From Gillisia sp. (lineage in GTDB: Bacteria; Bacteroidota; Bacteroidia; Flavobacteriales; Flavobacteriaceae): a stretch of DNA of 35,188 nucleotides. Made by a program: the position numbers and the translations under genes. Location of the stretch: positions 1 to 35,188 of the forward strand of contig JAGXIL010000074.1 in assembly GCA_024635655.1 (NCBI GenBank), in the 5' to 3' direction. The notes beneath the pieces were generated by a model. The model was not told the origin of the DNA, ran no database searches, and was given only the letters and a program-made list of their open reading frames with translations. This document shows, piece by piece, positions 1-7,313 of the stretch; within the stretch, counting starts at the first letter, position 1, and each line of letters opens with the position of its first letter.

Positions 1-1
1 A

Positions 2-532
2 TACGGGAATATTAGTAAAAAAATCAGCGATATCAATTTTAGTGCAGGGACCCGTTATAATACTTCAAAATATAAGCAACTGGTCAATAGCAGTTTGGTT
101 GAAAACAAAAACAGCAGCTTCTCTTACAACCTTTCGGGTAAAACTTTATTTGACAATTTACCCATTGTTGAACTGGGGTTTCGGCAAAATTTTGGCATTT
201 ATACGTTAAGTGGTAGGAAATCGGAATTTGTGACTAGTGAACCATTTTTAAATCTAGATTACGATTTTTGGAAGGGCTTTATTTTCTCTTTAGATTATAG
301 AGCATATAGGTATAGAAACAAAGATTTAAACCTAGGTAATAATTACGAAATTGCCAATGCCTCTTTATATTATAAAAAGGAAAACAGCGCCTGGAGTTTT
401 GAGGTAGAAGCACAAAATCTATTTGATGTGGCTTTTAAGAACCGCAATAGCTTCTCCTCCTATATCATTTCAGATACCAGGACTTATATTTTGCCAAGAG
501 TTATAATGTTCTCTGTTGGGTATAATCTTTAA
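2..532 (+). CDS. TonB-dependent receptor-type outer-membrane beta-barrel, C-terminal part (5' end outside window)
   Basis: The reading frame is open from base 2 with no start codon needed, so this is the last 176 residues of a longer protein. The sequence alternates aromatic and polar residues as in outer-membrane beta strands. It ends in a barrel closure resembling that of the full receptor at 2924-5575: a NLxD motif, then a LPR motif 14 residues before the end, then a terminal strand (MFSVGYNL here, LLSMKYRF there). The similarity extends upstream over about 100 residues, so the two are probably paralogues. The role is inferred from the family: TonB-driven uptake of a large substrate, substrate unknown. 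The terminal residue is Leu rather than the more usual Phe. The gene converges on the protease pseudogene at 832-1569 and the two share the hairpin at 771-798. Confidence 0.8.
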   Translation, partial: YGNISKKISDINFSAGTRYNTSKYKQLVNSSLVENKNSSFSYNLSGKTLFDNLPIVELGFRQNFGIYTLSGRKSEFVTSEPFLNLDYDFWKGFIFSLDYRAYRYRNKDLNLGNNYEIANASLYYKKENSAWSFEVEAQNLFDVAFKNRNSFSSYIISDTRTYILPRVIMFSVGYNL

Positions 533-770
533 CCAGAGGAAATTTTAAAGGTTTTAAACTAACAAAAGGTAACATGTTAACAAACTTCCCAGGGCAAGTC
601 GCTGAGAATTTTTTATTTCAAGAGAATTAATTTAAATTATATGGTTTTGAAATAGTCTATCAAGCTTACTCTGTGGTAAAGGCCTTCAGCTTCTTCACTA
701 AATACCCGCTTTAGATATTAAGTGATGATCCAAAATTTCTGCTTAAAGAAACCAGGCTGAATTAAACAAA
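533..770. other. intergenic spacer with no recognised feature
   Basis: AT-rich spacer between the receptor stop and the bidirectional hairpin. I see no convincing ORF, RNA gene or promoter in it. A small palindromic patch (AACATGTTAACA, near 572) is too short to interpret. Confidence 0.5.
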
Positions 771-985
771 AAAGCTGTCTAAAATTTTAGGCAGCTTTCT
801 TTTTAATTGTGAACATAAAATGTCTCACTTTTTAATAAAGATATTCCAAAGCCACTTCATCAAAGTAGCCAAAATTCCTTCCTCATTTGCGCTAAAACAG
901 GCCAACATTACTGAATTTGAATCATAGTTAGTTGGAGTTCCGGGAATATGTACAGCCCCAGAGGGATCCTGGGCTTCCCCGTTCT
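762..985. repeat. direct repeat, copy 1 (terminator plus M57 protease 3' end)
   Basis: This stretch resembles 5744-5971, about 4.98 kb to the right in the same orientation. By eye roughly four bases in five match, with small indels. It contains the shared hairpin and the last ~55 codons of an M57 protease. It marks the left member of an inferred tandem duplication of the receptor/protease unit. Confidence 0.75.
771..798. terminator. bidirectional hairpin terminator between convergent receptor and M57 remnant
   Basis: Arms AAAGCTGTCT (771-780) and AGGCAGCTTT (789-798) pair over 10 positions with one G-U, with an 8-base AT loop. A-runs on the left and T-runs on the right would make it work in both directions. 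A near-identical hairpin sits at 5751-5782 in the duplicated copy. Confidence 0.75.
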
Positions 986-1569
986 GTCCACAGCTTTGTC
1001 GGCTAAACCAGTCTGTATGTCTTAAACCTACAGCGTGGCCAATTTCGTGGGTAATTAAGTGCTCATTGGTTGAAGTACTGTAGCTTTCCATCCCGGAATA
1101 AATTTGAACGTACTTGTAAGGATTACCTCCACTTGGGAAACCGGTAACCCCACCCGCCTGCCATTGGAATTTTGATAGACTACGATATCGTAAGAATCAT
1201 AGTTTGTCCTAAAAGTAAGCGTAAAATTTAACCCTATGCTTAGCGAGTTGTAATTATAATGGTGCGTTGCAACGCGGTGCGCTGCTTGGAGGTAAGACCT
1301 TGTCCTCCCCCGCGTGTAAATCCAATTACAATTACATTTCTTTGACTGTAAACCAGGTTATAGGTGTGGTACTGCTTATTTGTAATTTCAGCAGGGCTCA
1401 TTGCATCCAGCTGTTCTGGATCCATTGGGATATTGCCTTCATTAAGATAAGAAGGCTTTGTAGAACCGTCAGGAAGTAATAAGTTCATCTCAGCTCCGGA
1501 AGTGTATAAATGTAAAGAAGGAATTATTTCCAGGTCTTCTTTAGAAGCTTTTGGTTCTGTGGAATCCCG
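832..1569 (-). pseudogene. HEIGH-type (M57-like) zinc metalloprotease, frameshifted and 5'-truncated
   Basis: On the minus strand the three frames can be stitched into one M57-like protease. It has an N-terminal stretch from about 1569 to 1258 (with GGGQGLTSKQRTALQRTI), a middle stretch (NYDSYDIVVYQNSNG, ~1235-1162) and a catalytic stretch with HEIGHAVGLRH (about 1049-1017), the HExxHxxGxxH zinc motif. Joining them needs three single-base losses, near 1256, 1161 and 875. Without the last one the C-terminus would read NFGYFDEVALEYLY, like the copy at 5811-5971. No start codon or signal peptide is present upstream: an in-frame stop lies at 1570-1572. Family members are secreted peptidases. This copy cannot make a complete protein unless the frameshifts are sequencing errors. 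It converges on the receptor at 2-532. Confidence 0.8.
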
Positions 1570-1589
1570 CTATTGTTGAAATGAAAAAA

Positions 1590-1606
1590 ACGTGGTTTTA
1601 CCACGT
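1590..1606 (-). terminator. short hairpin flanked by A and T runs
   Basis: ACGTGG (1590-1595) and CCACGT (1601-1606) form a perfect 6-bp stem with a 5-base loop. It is flanked by A-runs on the plus strand, so on the minus strand it reads as stem plus T-run, like an intrinsic terminator. No minus-strand gene now lies to its right, so it may be a relic of the lost 5' part of this locus. Confidence 0.4.
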
Positions 1607-1671
1607 AAAAAATGCGGGTTATAAAAGTGAAAAAGAAGTCATATAATTTACTTTTACGAGACTATTCAACT

Positions 1672-1812
1672 ATGAAAAAACAATTCCTTTTTTATTATTT
1701 TCTTACCTGTCTTACCTGTCTTACCTGTCTTACCATTTCCATAAGATGTTTAAGGAAAGGTTATAAGGTGAAGGTTATTTTGGTTTATAAACAAAGGAAT
1801 ATGCACGTATAA
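1672..1812 (+). CDS. short hypothetical protein with LTC repeat in a hydrophobic N-terminus
   Basis: A 46-residue frame that starts like a signal peptide (MKKQFLFYYF) and runs into three LTC tripeptides encoded by a perfect 9-bp tandem repeat, followed by a basic tail rich in Lys, Arg and Val. I do not recognise it. The lysine start and hydrophobic core could be a signal peptide whose remainder has been lost by frameshift, or a fortuitous frame in a degraded region. In-frame codons extend upstream to 1612, but the ATG at 1672 gives the more natural N-terminus. It lies between the decayed protease and the small secreted peptide gene. Low confidence that it is a real gene. Confidence 0.25.
   Translation: MKKQFLFYYFLTCLTCLTCLTISIRCLRKGYKVKVILVYKQRNMHV
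1702..1734 (+). repeat. 9-bp tandem repeat (CTTACCTGT x3 plus CTTACC)
   Basis: Three exact copies at 1702-1710, 1711-1719 and 1720-1728, then a partial copy to 1734. The period is a multiple of three, so copy-number change by slippage would lengthen or shorten the Leu-Thr-Cys run without changing frame. Confidence 0.9.
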
Positions 1813-1875
1813 ATATCATAGGAGGCACTCGAAAATCCTTTAAAGAGTAGAGACTTATATTAATCTTTAATTATT

Positions 1876-2055
1876 ATGAAAAAATTATTATTTTTAGCAG
1901 CCGTTGGAGTATTTTCTTTCGCCTCATTTGCAGGCAATGGTTCTATTGAGAATGAATCTTCCTTGAAAGAAGCCGCAGATTTCCCAGTCTATTGTGACGG
2001 AGTCTATGTTGGTAACGCCAGTACTATTCAAGAAGGAATAGATATGTGCGATTAA
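1876..2055 (+). CDS. small secreted peptide, two cysteines, upstream of GLPGLI/TonB receptor pair
   Basis: A 59-residue frame starting MKKLLFLAAVGVFSFASFAG, a clear Sec signal peptide with a probable cut after the small-residue stretch at about residue 19. The mature peptide would be about 40 residues, acidic (Glu/Asp-rich start), with two cysteines, C40 in FPVYCDG and C58 in DMCD at the very end, 17 residues apart. One disulphide is possible. I recognise no family. It ends 89 bases before the GLPGLI gene, with a 17-bp hairpin in between, so the peptide could be transcribed at a higher level than the downstream pair. A weak -7-like element (TTATTTTG, 1775-1782) lies upstream. Function is unknown: a secreted ligand, cargo or processed factor for the adjacent receptor are all possible but unproven. 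Confidence 0.7.
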   Translation: MKKLLFLAAVGVFSFASFAGNGSIENESSLKEAADFPVYCDGVYVGNASTIQEGIDMCD

Positions 2056-2074
2056 ATCCAATCATTATTTTGGT

Positions 2075-2116
2075 AAACATTGTGCAACATGTTAATAAAC
2101 GTGTTGCACAATGTTT
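2075..2116 (+). terminator. long hairpin between peptide gene and GLPGLI gene (terminator or attenuator)
   Basis: Arms 2075-2091 and 2100-2116 pair over 17 bp with a single G-U, around an 8-base AT loop. The core is ACATTGTGCAACATG against CGTGTTGCACAATGT. It is followed by a short T-run (2114-2117) and an AT-rich stretch. The T-run is weak, so it may terminate only partly, act as an attenuator, or stabilise the 3' end of the peptide mRNA. A dyad operator is also possible. Confidence 0.7.
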
Positions 2117-2144
2117 TGTAATATATACATAAAATTATTTAAAA

Positions 2145-2927
2145 ATGAAGCATTTTATCCTATTACTGTTTTTCTTTAGTTGCAACCTACAAGCTCAAAA
2201 AGGCATTGCCTATTACGGCCAGATTAAAAGTCCGGGAATGCGCAGTGCAGCAGGACCAGATCTGAATTCTTACCTGGTGTTTAACCAAAATAAATCATAC
2301 TACGTCACCGCTAAAGATTCATTGGAAAAAGCTATTCCGAAGAGCCAAGGTGTATTTAAGGGAGATAATGGTCAACAAGCAGTTTACAATGGAGATAAAA
2401 CATATAGGTATGGAGAACAAGTTTATTACAATCGAGATAAAGACAGTGTATGGTGGAGCCAGCGCTTTCGTGGTAATATTTACATAGCTGAAAAAAAGCC
2501 AACTATTGACTGGCAGTTAAAAAAAGAAACAAAAAAAATAGGGAATTTAGTAGCCCATAAAGCTACGGGAAAATTTAGGGGACGGGAATATACCGCATGG
2601 TATACATTGGAAATTCCTCTACCATACGGTCCCTGGAAATTACAAGGGTTGCCAGGTTTAATCTTGGAAGCCTATGATGAAAAGAAAGAAATGTACCTGT
2701 ATTTTAAAAATGTGGAATATCCCACAAACAATAAAGCCAAAATTTCCCAGGTAAAAAGGCCGGAACAGGATCCCAGGGGTTGGCAGTCGATAGAAGAATA
2801 TGAAGATATGCTACGCAAGAGTTTAACGAAGGCCTACAATGGGATGGTTTTGAGAGCAGAAAAAAATAGATCTGAAAAGCCAGAAAAACCTGTATTTAGT
2901 GAAATTTATATAGAGTCTTTTGAATGA
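2145..2927 (+). CDS. GLPGLI family protein
   Basis: This 260-residue protein carries the family's name-giving motif, GLPGLI, at about residues 168-173 within PYGPWKLQGLPGLILEAYD. A Sec signal peptide (MKHFILLLFFFSCNLQAQ) implies export to the periplasm or outer membrane. The length fits the family. GLPGLI proteins are Bacteroidota-specific, of unknown biochemical role, and often sit next to a TonB-dependent receptor, as here. The stop codon overlaps the ATG of the receptor gene (ATGA), so the two are almost certainly translationally coupled and work together. The hairpin at 2075-2116 lies just upstream and could regulate the pair. Confidence 0.9.
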   Translation: MKHFILLLFFFSCNLQAQKGIAYYGQIKSPGMRSAAGPDLNSYLVFNQNKSYYVTAKDSLEKAIPKSQGVFKGDNGQQAVYNGDKTYRYGEQVYYNRDKDSVWWSQRFRGNIYIAEKKPTIDWQLKKETKKIGNLVAHKATGKFRGREYTAWYTLEIPLPYGPWKLQGLPGLILEAYDEKKEMYLYFKNVEYPTNNKAKISQVKRPEQDPRGWQSIEEYEDMLRKSLTKAYNGMVLRAEKNRSEKPEKPVFSEIYIESFE

Positions 2928-5575
2928 AAATATCAAAAGGGGAGAGTTTATTTGCTTGGTTTTTCATATTCTGTTTAAGTCTTGAAGCGCAAACAACGAT
3001 TAAGGGCATTGTAGAGGATCAAAATGGCAACCGAATTGAAAAAGCAAGTGTTGTTGTTCAAGATCCACAAAACAACATTATCGCCTATAACTACACAAAT
3101 GAACAAGGGGAATTTTTAATACCCATTGAAAACAACAATTATGATTATTTTATTGTGGCCGCTCAAATTTTAGGTTTTCAGGAGCAAAGGGATAGTATCC
3201 GGCTGGTGCCCGGAAAAAACCATTATACCATTTCTTTTAAATTGAAAGAAAAAGTAGAACAATTAAATGAAGTAGTTCTGGAATCTACTAAAAAGATTTC
3301 GGCCAACGGAAATGTGACAACTTTGCAGACAGTTGCTTTTACTGACCAAACGGAACAAACTGTTGAGGATGTACTGAAGAAATTACCCGGAATTGAAGTT
3401 TTGGATGATGGTTCCATCAAAGCCCATGGAATATTCATTGATAAATTAATGATTGATGGAGAGGATATGTTTGCCAATGATTACCAAATCCTTTCGAAAA
3501 ACCTGGATGCAAAAACCTTGAAAGCAGTGCAAATTTTAGATAGATTTCAAGACAATCCAGTATTGGCAAAAGTATTGGATTCTGATCGGGTGGCCCTAAA
3601 TCTACAGTTGAAAGAGGAATTTAAAAATATTTGGTTTGGGAATGCCACTGCAGGTTTGGGAACTGAGGAACGGGTAAAGGCTTCAGCAAATATTGGTCTT
3701 CTGCGTAAGAAAATCAAGTTTTTCTATTTTGGAGATTACAACAACTTGGGAAACAAAGCTTCTGACCAACTTGGGGGCACACCGTCCTCGCTCAACATTT
3801 CTTCCACGTATCAGGAGCGGAAAATCGAAACCGAAATAAATCCTGTTTTTTCAATTGAGAAAAATGAAAACAAAATTTTTAGGGATGGCCAAAGCACCTT
3901 CAATAAAGCTTTATTAAATTCACTGGGTTTTGTGACTAAACTTGCGCCAAATTTAGAATTACGTGGCACGGGTTCTTTTACAAACGATGTACAAGATCAA
4001 TTTTTTTCTGCGGAAACTATTTTTAATATCGAGGAAAACCCGGTGCGCTTTTTAGAGAACAGTGATACCCGTCATTTTAATTCAATAGCTGCTGGGGAGT
4101 TGGAATTGAAATATACAGGTGGCGAACGCTCATACTTGAAAAATGTGTTTTCTTACCACAATCAACCGGAAGAATTCGCTAATGATTTGCTGTTCAACAA
4201 CCATAATATATCACAAGGCCTAAAAAAGAATGAATATTCTTTTTACAATCACTTTAACTACAGCTATGTTATGGGGAGGGACAAGGTTTTGCATACCTAC
4301 TTGTACTTTGGCCAAAATAAAATAAAGCAGGCAGCTGTGATCCAATCCCCGGTATTAAATGATTTATTTTCCTCACCCCAAAATTCTGAAATTCATCATT
4401 TCTCTAATGACAAACTTGACACTTATGGAATTACATCCAACCTGTTTTCAAATTTCGGGGAATTTCAGCACAGATTAGAAATAAGTTATGAATCCCTCAA
4501 GGAAAACCGCGATAATACTCTCTTCATTGATGCCTCGCAAAATAATGTTGAAGTAGATAGCTTGCAAAACAACCTGGATTTTGAGCAACAGCAATTGGGA
4601 CTGGAAACAAGCCTTTCCTATTCCTTTTCTGAAAAGATTAAATTGTCCGTCGGTTTTTCGTTAGATCATTTAAAAATAGACATTGGAGCGAACAACAAAG
4701 AAGAATGGATTTTCAATCCTGAAATCGATTTGGATTTGCGAAAATTAAAAATGGGACGATTTAATTTTAGTTATAAAAGTACATATAAGGCACCTGAATC
4801 AATAATATTTTTGAAAAATTACCAATTGAATAGTTATCGCTCTTTTAGACAGGGCACTGAAAATATCCAATTTCCAAAAAGTAATTTATTCCGTTTTTAT
4901 TACAAATGGGCCAATGAGTTGGAATCACAAGCATTCACATTTCGTACTCAATATGTAACTTCCAGTGGGAGATATTCAACGGCTAATCTTATAGGTCAGG
5001 ATTTAGTTTTATCTTCTTACCGTTTTGTCGACAGCGGGGACCGCATATCGGGTAGCCTTAACTTCACATCCTATTACCAAAAGTTGAACCTCTCCACTAA
5101 TTTCAGAACCACACAAAATTGGTCCACTACACCATTGCAGGCTAATTCCCCGGGATTTAATATCTTAAAAAATTATTCTGCTTCTTATCTTTTTTCAGGA
5201 ACGACTTATTTCGATTTACCGGTAAATTTTGGTTTTGAAATAAATTTAAACCGAAGTCAATCTGAATTTAATGGTGTACGTTCAAATACAAGTTGGGAGA
5301 ATTCGGCATTGGACATTACCTATACGCTGTCCAAGGAATGGCATGCCTCGTTCAACAATGAGCTATATCAAATGGAAAACAACTCGTACTATTTTTTGGG
5401 TTCGACAATTAACTACCAACCCAATGAATCCAATTTTTCCTATCGGTTGAGAATGAACAATCTTTTAGATGAAAATAGCTTTGCCAGTACAGTCATTGAT
5501 GAATATATAACATATACCTCCCGTGTAGAACTACTTCCAAGATATTTGCTTTTGTCAATGAAATATAGGTTTTAA
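2924..5575 (+). CDS. TonB-dependent receptor with carboxypeptidase-regulatory-like N-terminal domain
   Basis: 883 residues. A signal peptide (about residues 1-22) is followed by a carboxypeptidase-regulatory-like domain (about 24-115), with TIKGIVEDQNGN at its start and the ANEQGEF-type turn as TNEQGEF. A plug domain follows (about 130-210), with VEDVLKKLPGIEVLDDG and MIDGEDMFANDY. The rest is a large outer-membrane beta barrel ending in LLSMKYRF, with the terminal Phe expected for barrel assembly. This architecture is the GLPGLI-linked receptor type of Bacteroidota. Substrate is unknown; by family it should be taken up or bound with TonB energy. The gene overlaps the GLPGLI gene by 4 bp. It ends 176 bases before the shared-type hairpin terminator and converges on the second M57 remnant. 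Confidence 0.92.
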   Translation: MKISKGESLFAWFFIFCLSLEAQTTIKGIVEDQNGNRIEKASVVVQDPQNNIIAYNYTNEQGEFLIPIENNNYDYFIVAAQILGFQEQRDSIRLVPGKNHYTISFKLKEKVEQLNEVVLESTKKISANGNVTTLQTVAFTDQTEQTVEDVLKKLPGIEVLDDGSIKAHGIFIDKLMIDGEDMFANDYQILSKNLDAKTLKAVQILDRFQDNPVLAKVLDSDRVALNLQLKEEFKNIWFGNATAGLGTEERVKASANIGLLRKKIKFFYFGDYNNLGNKASDQLGGTPSSLNISSTYQERKIETEINPVFSIEKNENKIFRDGQSTFNKALLNSLGFVTKLAPNLELRGTGSFTNDVQDQFFSAETIFNIEENPVRFLENSDTRHFNSIAAGELELKYTGGERSYLKNVFSYHNQPEEFANDLLFNNHNISQGLKKNEYSFYNHFNYSYVMGRDKVLHTYLYFGQNKIKQAAVIQSPVLNDLFSSPQNSEIHHFSNDKLDTYGITSNLFSNFGEFQHRLEISYESLKENRDNTLFIDASQNNVEVDSLQNNLDFEQQQLGLETSLSYSFSEKIKLSVGFSLDHLKIDIGANNKEEWIFNPEIDLDLRKLKMGRFNFSYKSTYKAPESIIFLKNYQLNSYRSFRQGTENIQFPKSNLFRFYYKWANELESQAFTFRTQYVTSSGRYSTANLIGQDLVLSSYRFVDSGDRISGSLNFTSYYQKLNLSTNFRTTQNWSTTPLQANSPGFNILKNYSASYLFSGTTYFDLPVNFGFEINLNRSQSEFNGVRSNTSWENSALDITYTLSKEWHASFNNELYQMENNSYYFLGSTINYQPNESNFSYRLRMNNLLDENSFASTVIDEYITYTSRVELLPRYLLLSMKYRF

Positions 5576-5750
5576 AAAGACTTTTTTCGCTGTAAATTTT
5601 TTTTGGTAACTTATAAGCATTTTAATAGCCTTTCTAAAATTACTATCCTTACCTATGGAAAATTTTAAAAGATTAAGAAAAATTATTTTAATATATATCA
5701 CCGTTTAGGTGAATCCGGTTTACTTCTTCTTTTTATTTGCGTTTTAAACA

Positions 5751-5782
5751 AAAAAGCTGTCTAAATGATAAGGCAGCTTTTT
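5751..5782. terminator. bidirectional hairpin terminator behind the TonB receptor
   Basis: AAAAAGCTGTCT (5751-5762) pairs with AGGCAGCTTTTT (5771-5782), 12 bp with one G-U, 8-base loop. It has poly-A on one side and poly-T on the other, so it can serve both convergent units. Homologous to the hairpin at 771-798. Confidence 0.8.
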
Positions 5783-5810
5783 CAATTTTAGGCTTTCATT
5801 GTCTCACTTT

Positions 5811-5971
5811 TTAGTAAAGATATTCCAAAGCCACTTCATCGTAATAGCCAAAATTTCCATCCTCATTTGCACTAAAACAGGCCAACATTACAGAGTTAGA
5901 ATCATAGCCAACTGGAGTTCCGGGAACATGTACGGTACCAGATGGATCCCGGGCTTCTCCACTCTGTCTTA
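5811..5971 (-). pseudogene. M57-like metalloprotease, 3' fragment only
   Basis: About 53 codons remain (GEARDPSGTVHVPGTP ... DEVALEYLY, ending in TAA). They match the C-terminus of the pseudogene at 832-1569 but lack the zinc-binding motif and everything before it. The reading frame here is intact, which shows where copy 1 lost a base near its own end. Upstream the frame continues into antisense-unrelated nei sequence, so no functional protease is made. Confidence 0.8.
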
Positions 5972-6288
5972 ATATCTCCTTCAAGATATTTAACGGAACA
6001 GGCATAGAAATTTATTTCACCGTTTTTAAATTTGAGGTGAAGTCTTATTGCTCTTTCAGGTTTCTTTTCATCTATGGTATAACTGCCAAACATTAAAAAA
6101 TGAACCCTTAGTGTAAATCCGTCGAGGCAAATGAGAAAATGCTTTCCCCAACTTTTGATCTCAATTATCTTTTTATTAAGCAACCGGCTCTGCTCAATTT
6201 TACTATTGCCGTCAACGGCAATAATTTTTTTTCCGGCAAATTTTGCAGCCGCTTCTTTGACTAATAATATGGAAGGTCCTTCTGGCAT
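5970..6288 (-). pseudogene. nei: Nei/Fpg-family DNA glycosylase, N-terminal fragment
   Basis: It starts MPEGPSILLVKEAA, the family N-terminus: Pro2 as the catalytic nucleophile and Glu3, exposed after removal of Met1. It continues with the N-terminal beta-sandwich residues (GKHFLICLDGFTLRVHFLMFG, FYACSVKYLEGD) to about residue 106. Then the frame leaves homology and reads through the protease remnant in another frame to a stop at 5902. The helix-two-turn-helix DNA-binding domain and the zinc finger are missing (family length is about 240-270 residues). The product cannot be a working glycosylase. The gene lies 88 bases downstream of the DUF72 gene on the same strand and may have been its operon partner before the deletion. 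Confidence 0.8.
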
Positions 6289-6376
6289 GTTAGGTTATTA
6301 TTTTTTATCCTTTTTCGTCGGTGTAAAATAATGTATTAATTACACCGGAATTGACTTATGCTAGGATTTATATTTG

Positions 6377-7147
6377 TCAAAAGGTTTGATCGTGAACAAA
6401 ATTGTTCAGTGTTTGTAAATTATTAAAGGCGTCACCCATTGTGTTATTAAAATATACATATACACTTTTCCCTTCTTCTCTCCATTCATTTACAAGAGCT
6501 GCGTATTCCTTTAAAAAATCTTCTGAATAGCTCTCACGATAATTTCCTGAGGGTCCATGGAACCGGAGGTATAAAAAATCGGATTTTTGATCTGCCAAAG
6601 GTGTTGCAGACTTCGGTATGTCTTGTATGACCATTGTCGCTTTGTAAATATCCAATAGGTCATAAACATCCTCCTGATAGAAGGATTTGTTTCGAAACTC
6701 TACAGCAACCTTCCATTCTTGTGCAGGATCTGATTCCTGTATACAACTTAACAAATTCTTCAATGGAACGGTGTATTCCCTGCCCAGGGAGGGGGGAAAC
6801 TGAACGAGCAAACAACCCTTTTTTTCATTGACAGCATTAATGCAATTGAAAAAAGCATCTACATCCTGCTTATTGAAATTCAAACCTTTGCTGTGAGTAA
6901 TTCCCTTCCATAATTTAAATGTAAACCTAAAATGTTCCGGAACTGATGTAGCCCATTTCGCGACTGTTGCAGGTTGCGGAATTTTATAAAATGTGCTGTT
7001 AAATTCTATGCTGTTAAATAAAGATGCATAATAGGTCAACCGACTGGCATTTTCGTATGGATGCGGAAATAAGTATTTAGGAATTGGCAACTGTAAGCCG
7101 CTAAGACCTGAATAGAACTTTTGCCGAAAACCAGGAGCAGTATTCAT
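6377..7147 (-). CDS. DUF72 domain protein (YecE-like)
   Basis: 256 residues, typical for the family. Recognisable DUF72 features are the early YSGLSGLQLPIPKYLFP segment, FNSIEFNSTFYKIP, the KLWKGITHSKGL loop, LLVQFPPSL, the VAVEFRNKSF strand and a late YLRFHGPSGNYR motif followed by VYVYFNNT. DUF72 is thought to adopt a TIM-barrel-like fold; its biochemical function is unknown. No signal peptide, so cytoplasmic. It precedes the truncated nei gene on the same strand. The window gives no further clue to its role. Confidence 0.88.
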   Translation of the reverse strand: MNTAPGFRQKFYSGLSGLQLPIPKYLFPHPYENASRLTYYASLFNSIEFNSTFYKIPQPATVAKWATSVPEHFRFTFKLWKGITHSKGLNFNKQDVDAFFNCINAVNEKKGCLLVQFPPSLGREYTVPLKNLLSCIQESDPAQEWKVAVEFRNKSFYQEDVYDLLDIYKATMVIQDIPKSATPLADQKSDFLYLRFHGPSGNYRESYSEDFLKEYAALVNEWREEGKSVYVYFNNTMGDAFNNLQTLNNFVHDQTF

Positions 7148-7283
7148 CTCAATTTCGCATTTTTATCCATATAATAATTTATAAGTGACCGCACTGGAAA
7201 CTCAAACCTCACAAGTGCAGGTATAAGATAACCAAAAAATGATTTAAATTTTTTGGCGGTGGATGGTGCAAAAAAAAAATTTG

Positions 7284-7313
7284 AACCATCCCGTTTATTA
7301 AATTGGGACGGTT
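7284..7313 (+). terminator. hairpin with T-run, function uncertain
   Basis: AACCATCCC (7284-7292) and GGGACGGTT (7305-7313) pair over nine positions with one mismatch, followed by a T-run. It resembles an intrinsic terminator, yet no plus-strand gene ends just upstream. It overlaps the far upstream end of the next frame, which argues against a start as early as 7303. Confidence 0.45.

Larger units (their letters stand above)
5744..5971. repeat. direct repeat, copy 2 (terminator plus M57 protease 3' end)
   Basis: Right-hand partner of 762-985, same orientation. Similarity starts at the TTAAACAAAAAAGCTGTCT block and stops abruptly near 5971, where the nei-like coding sequence begins. That abrupt end fixes a recombination or deletion junction. 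Confidence 0.75.

Noticed and set aside
1267-1479. Plus-strand frame of 70 codons
   Set aside because: Antisense to the M57 pseudogene; composition looks random and it has no start context.
5902-6005. Possible single fused protease-glycosylase protein
   Set aside because: The two homologies are in different frames, so the apparent hybrid tail after the nei part is out-of-frame noise, not a domain fusion.
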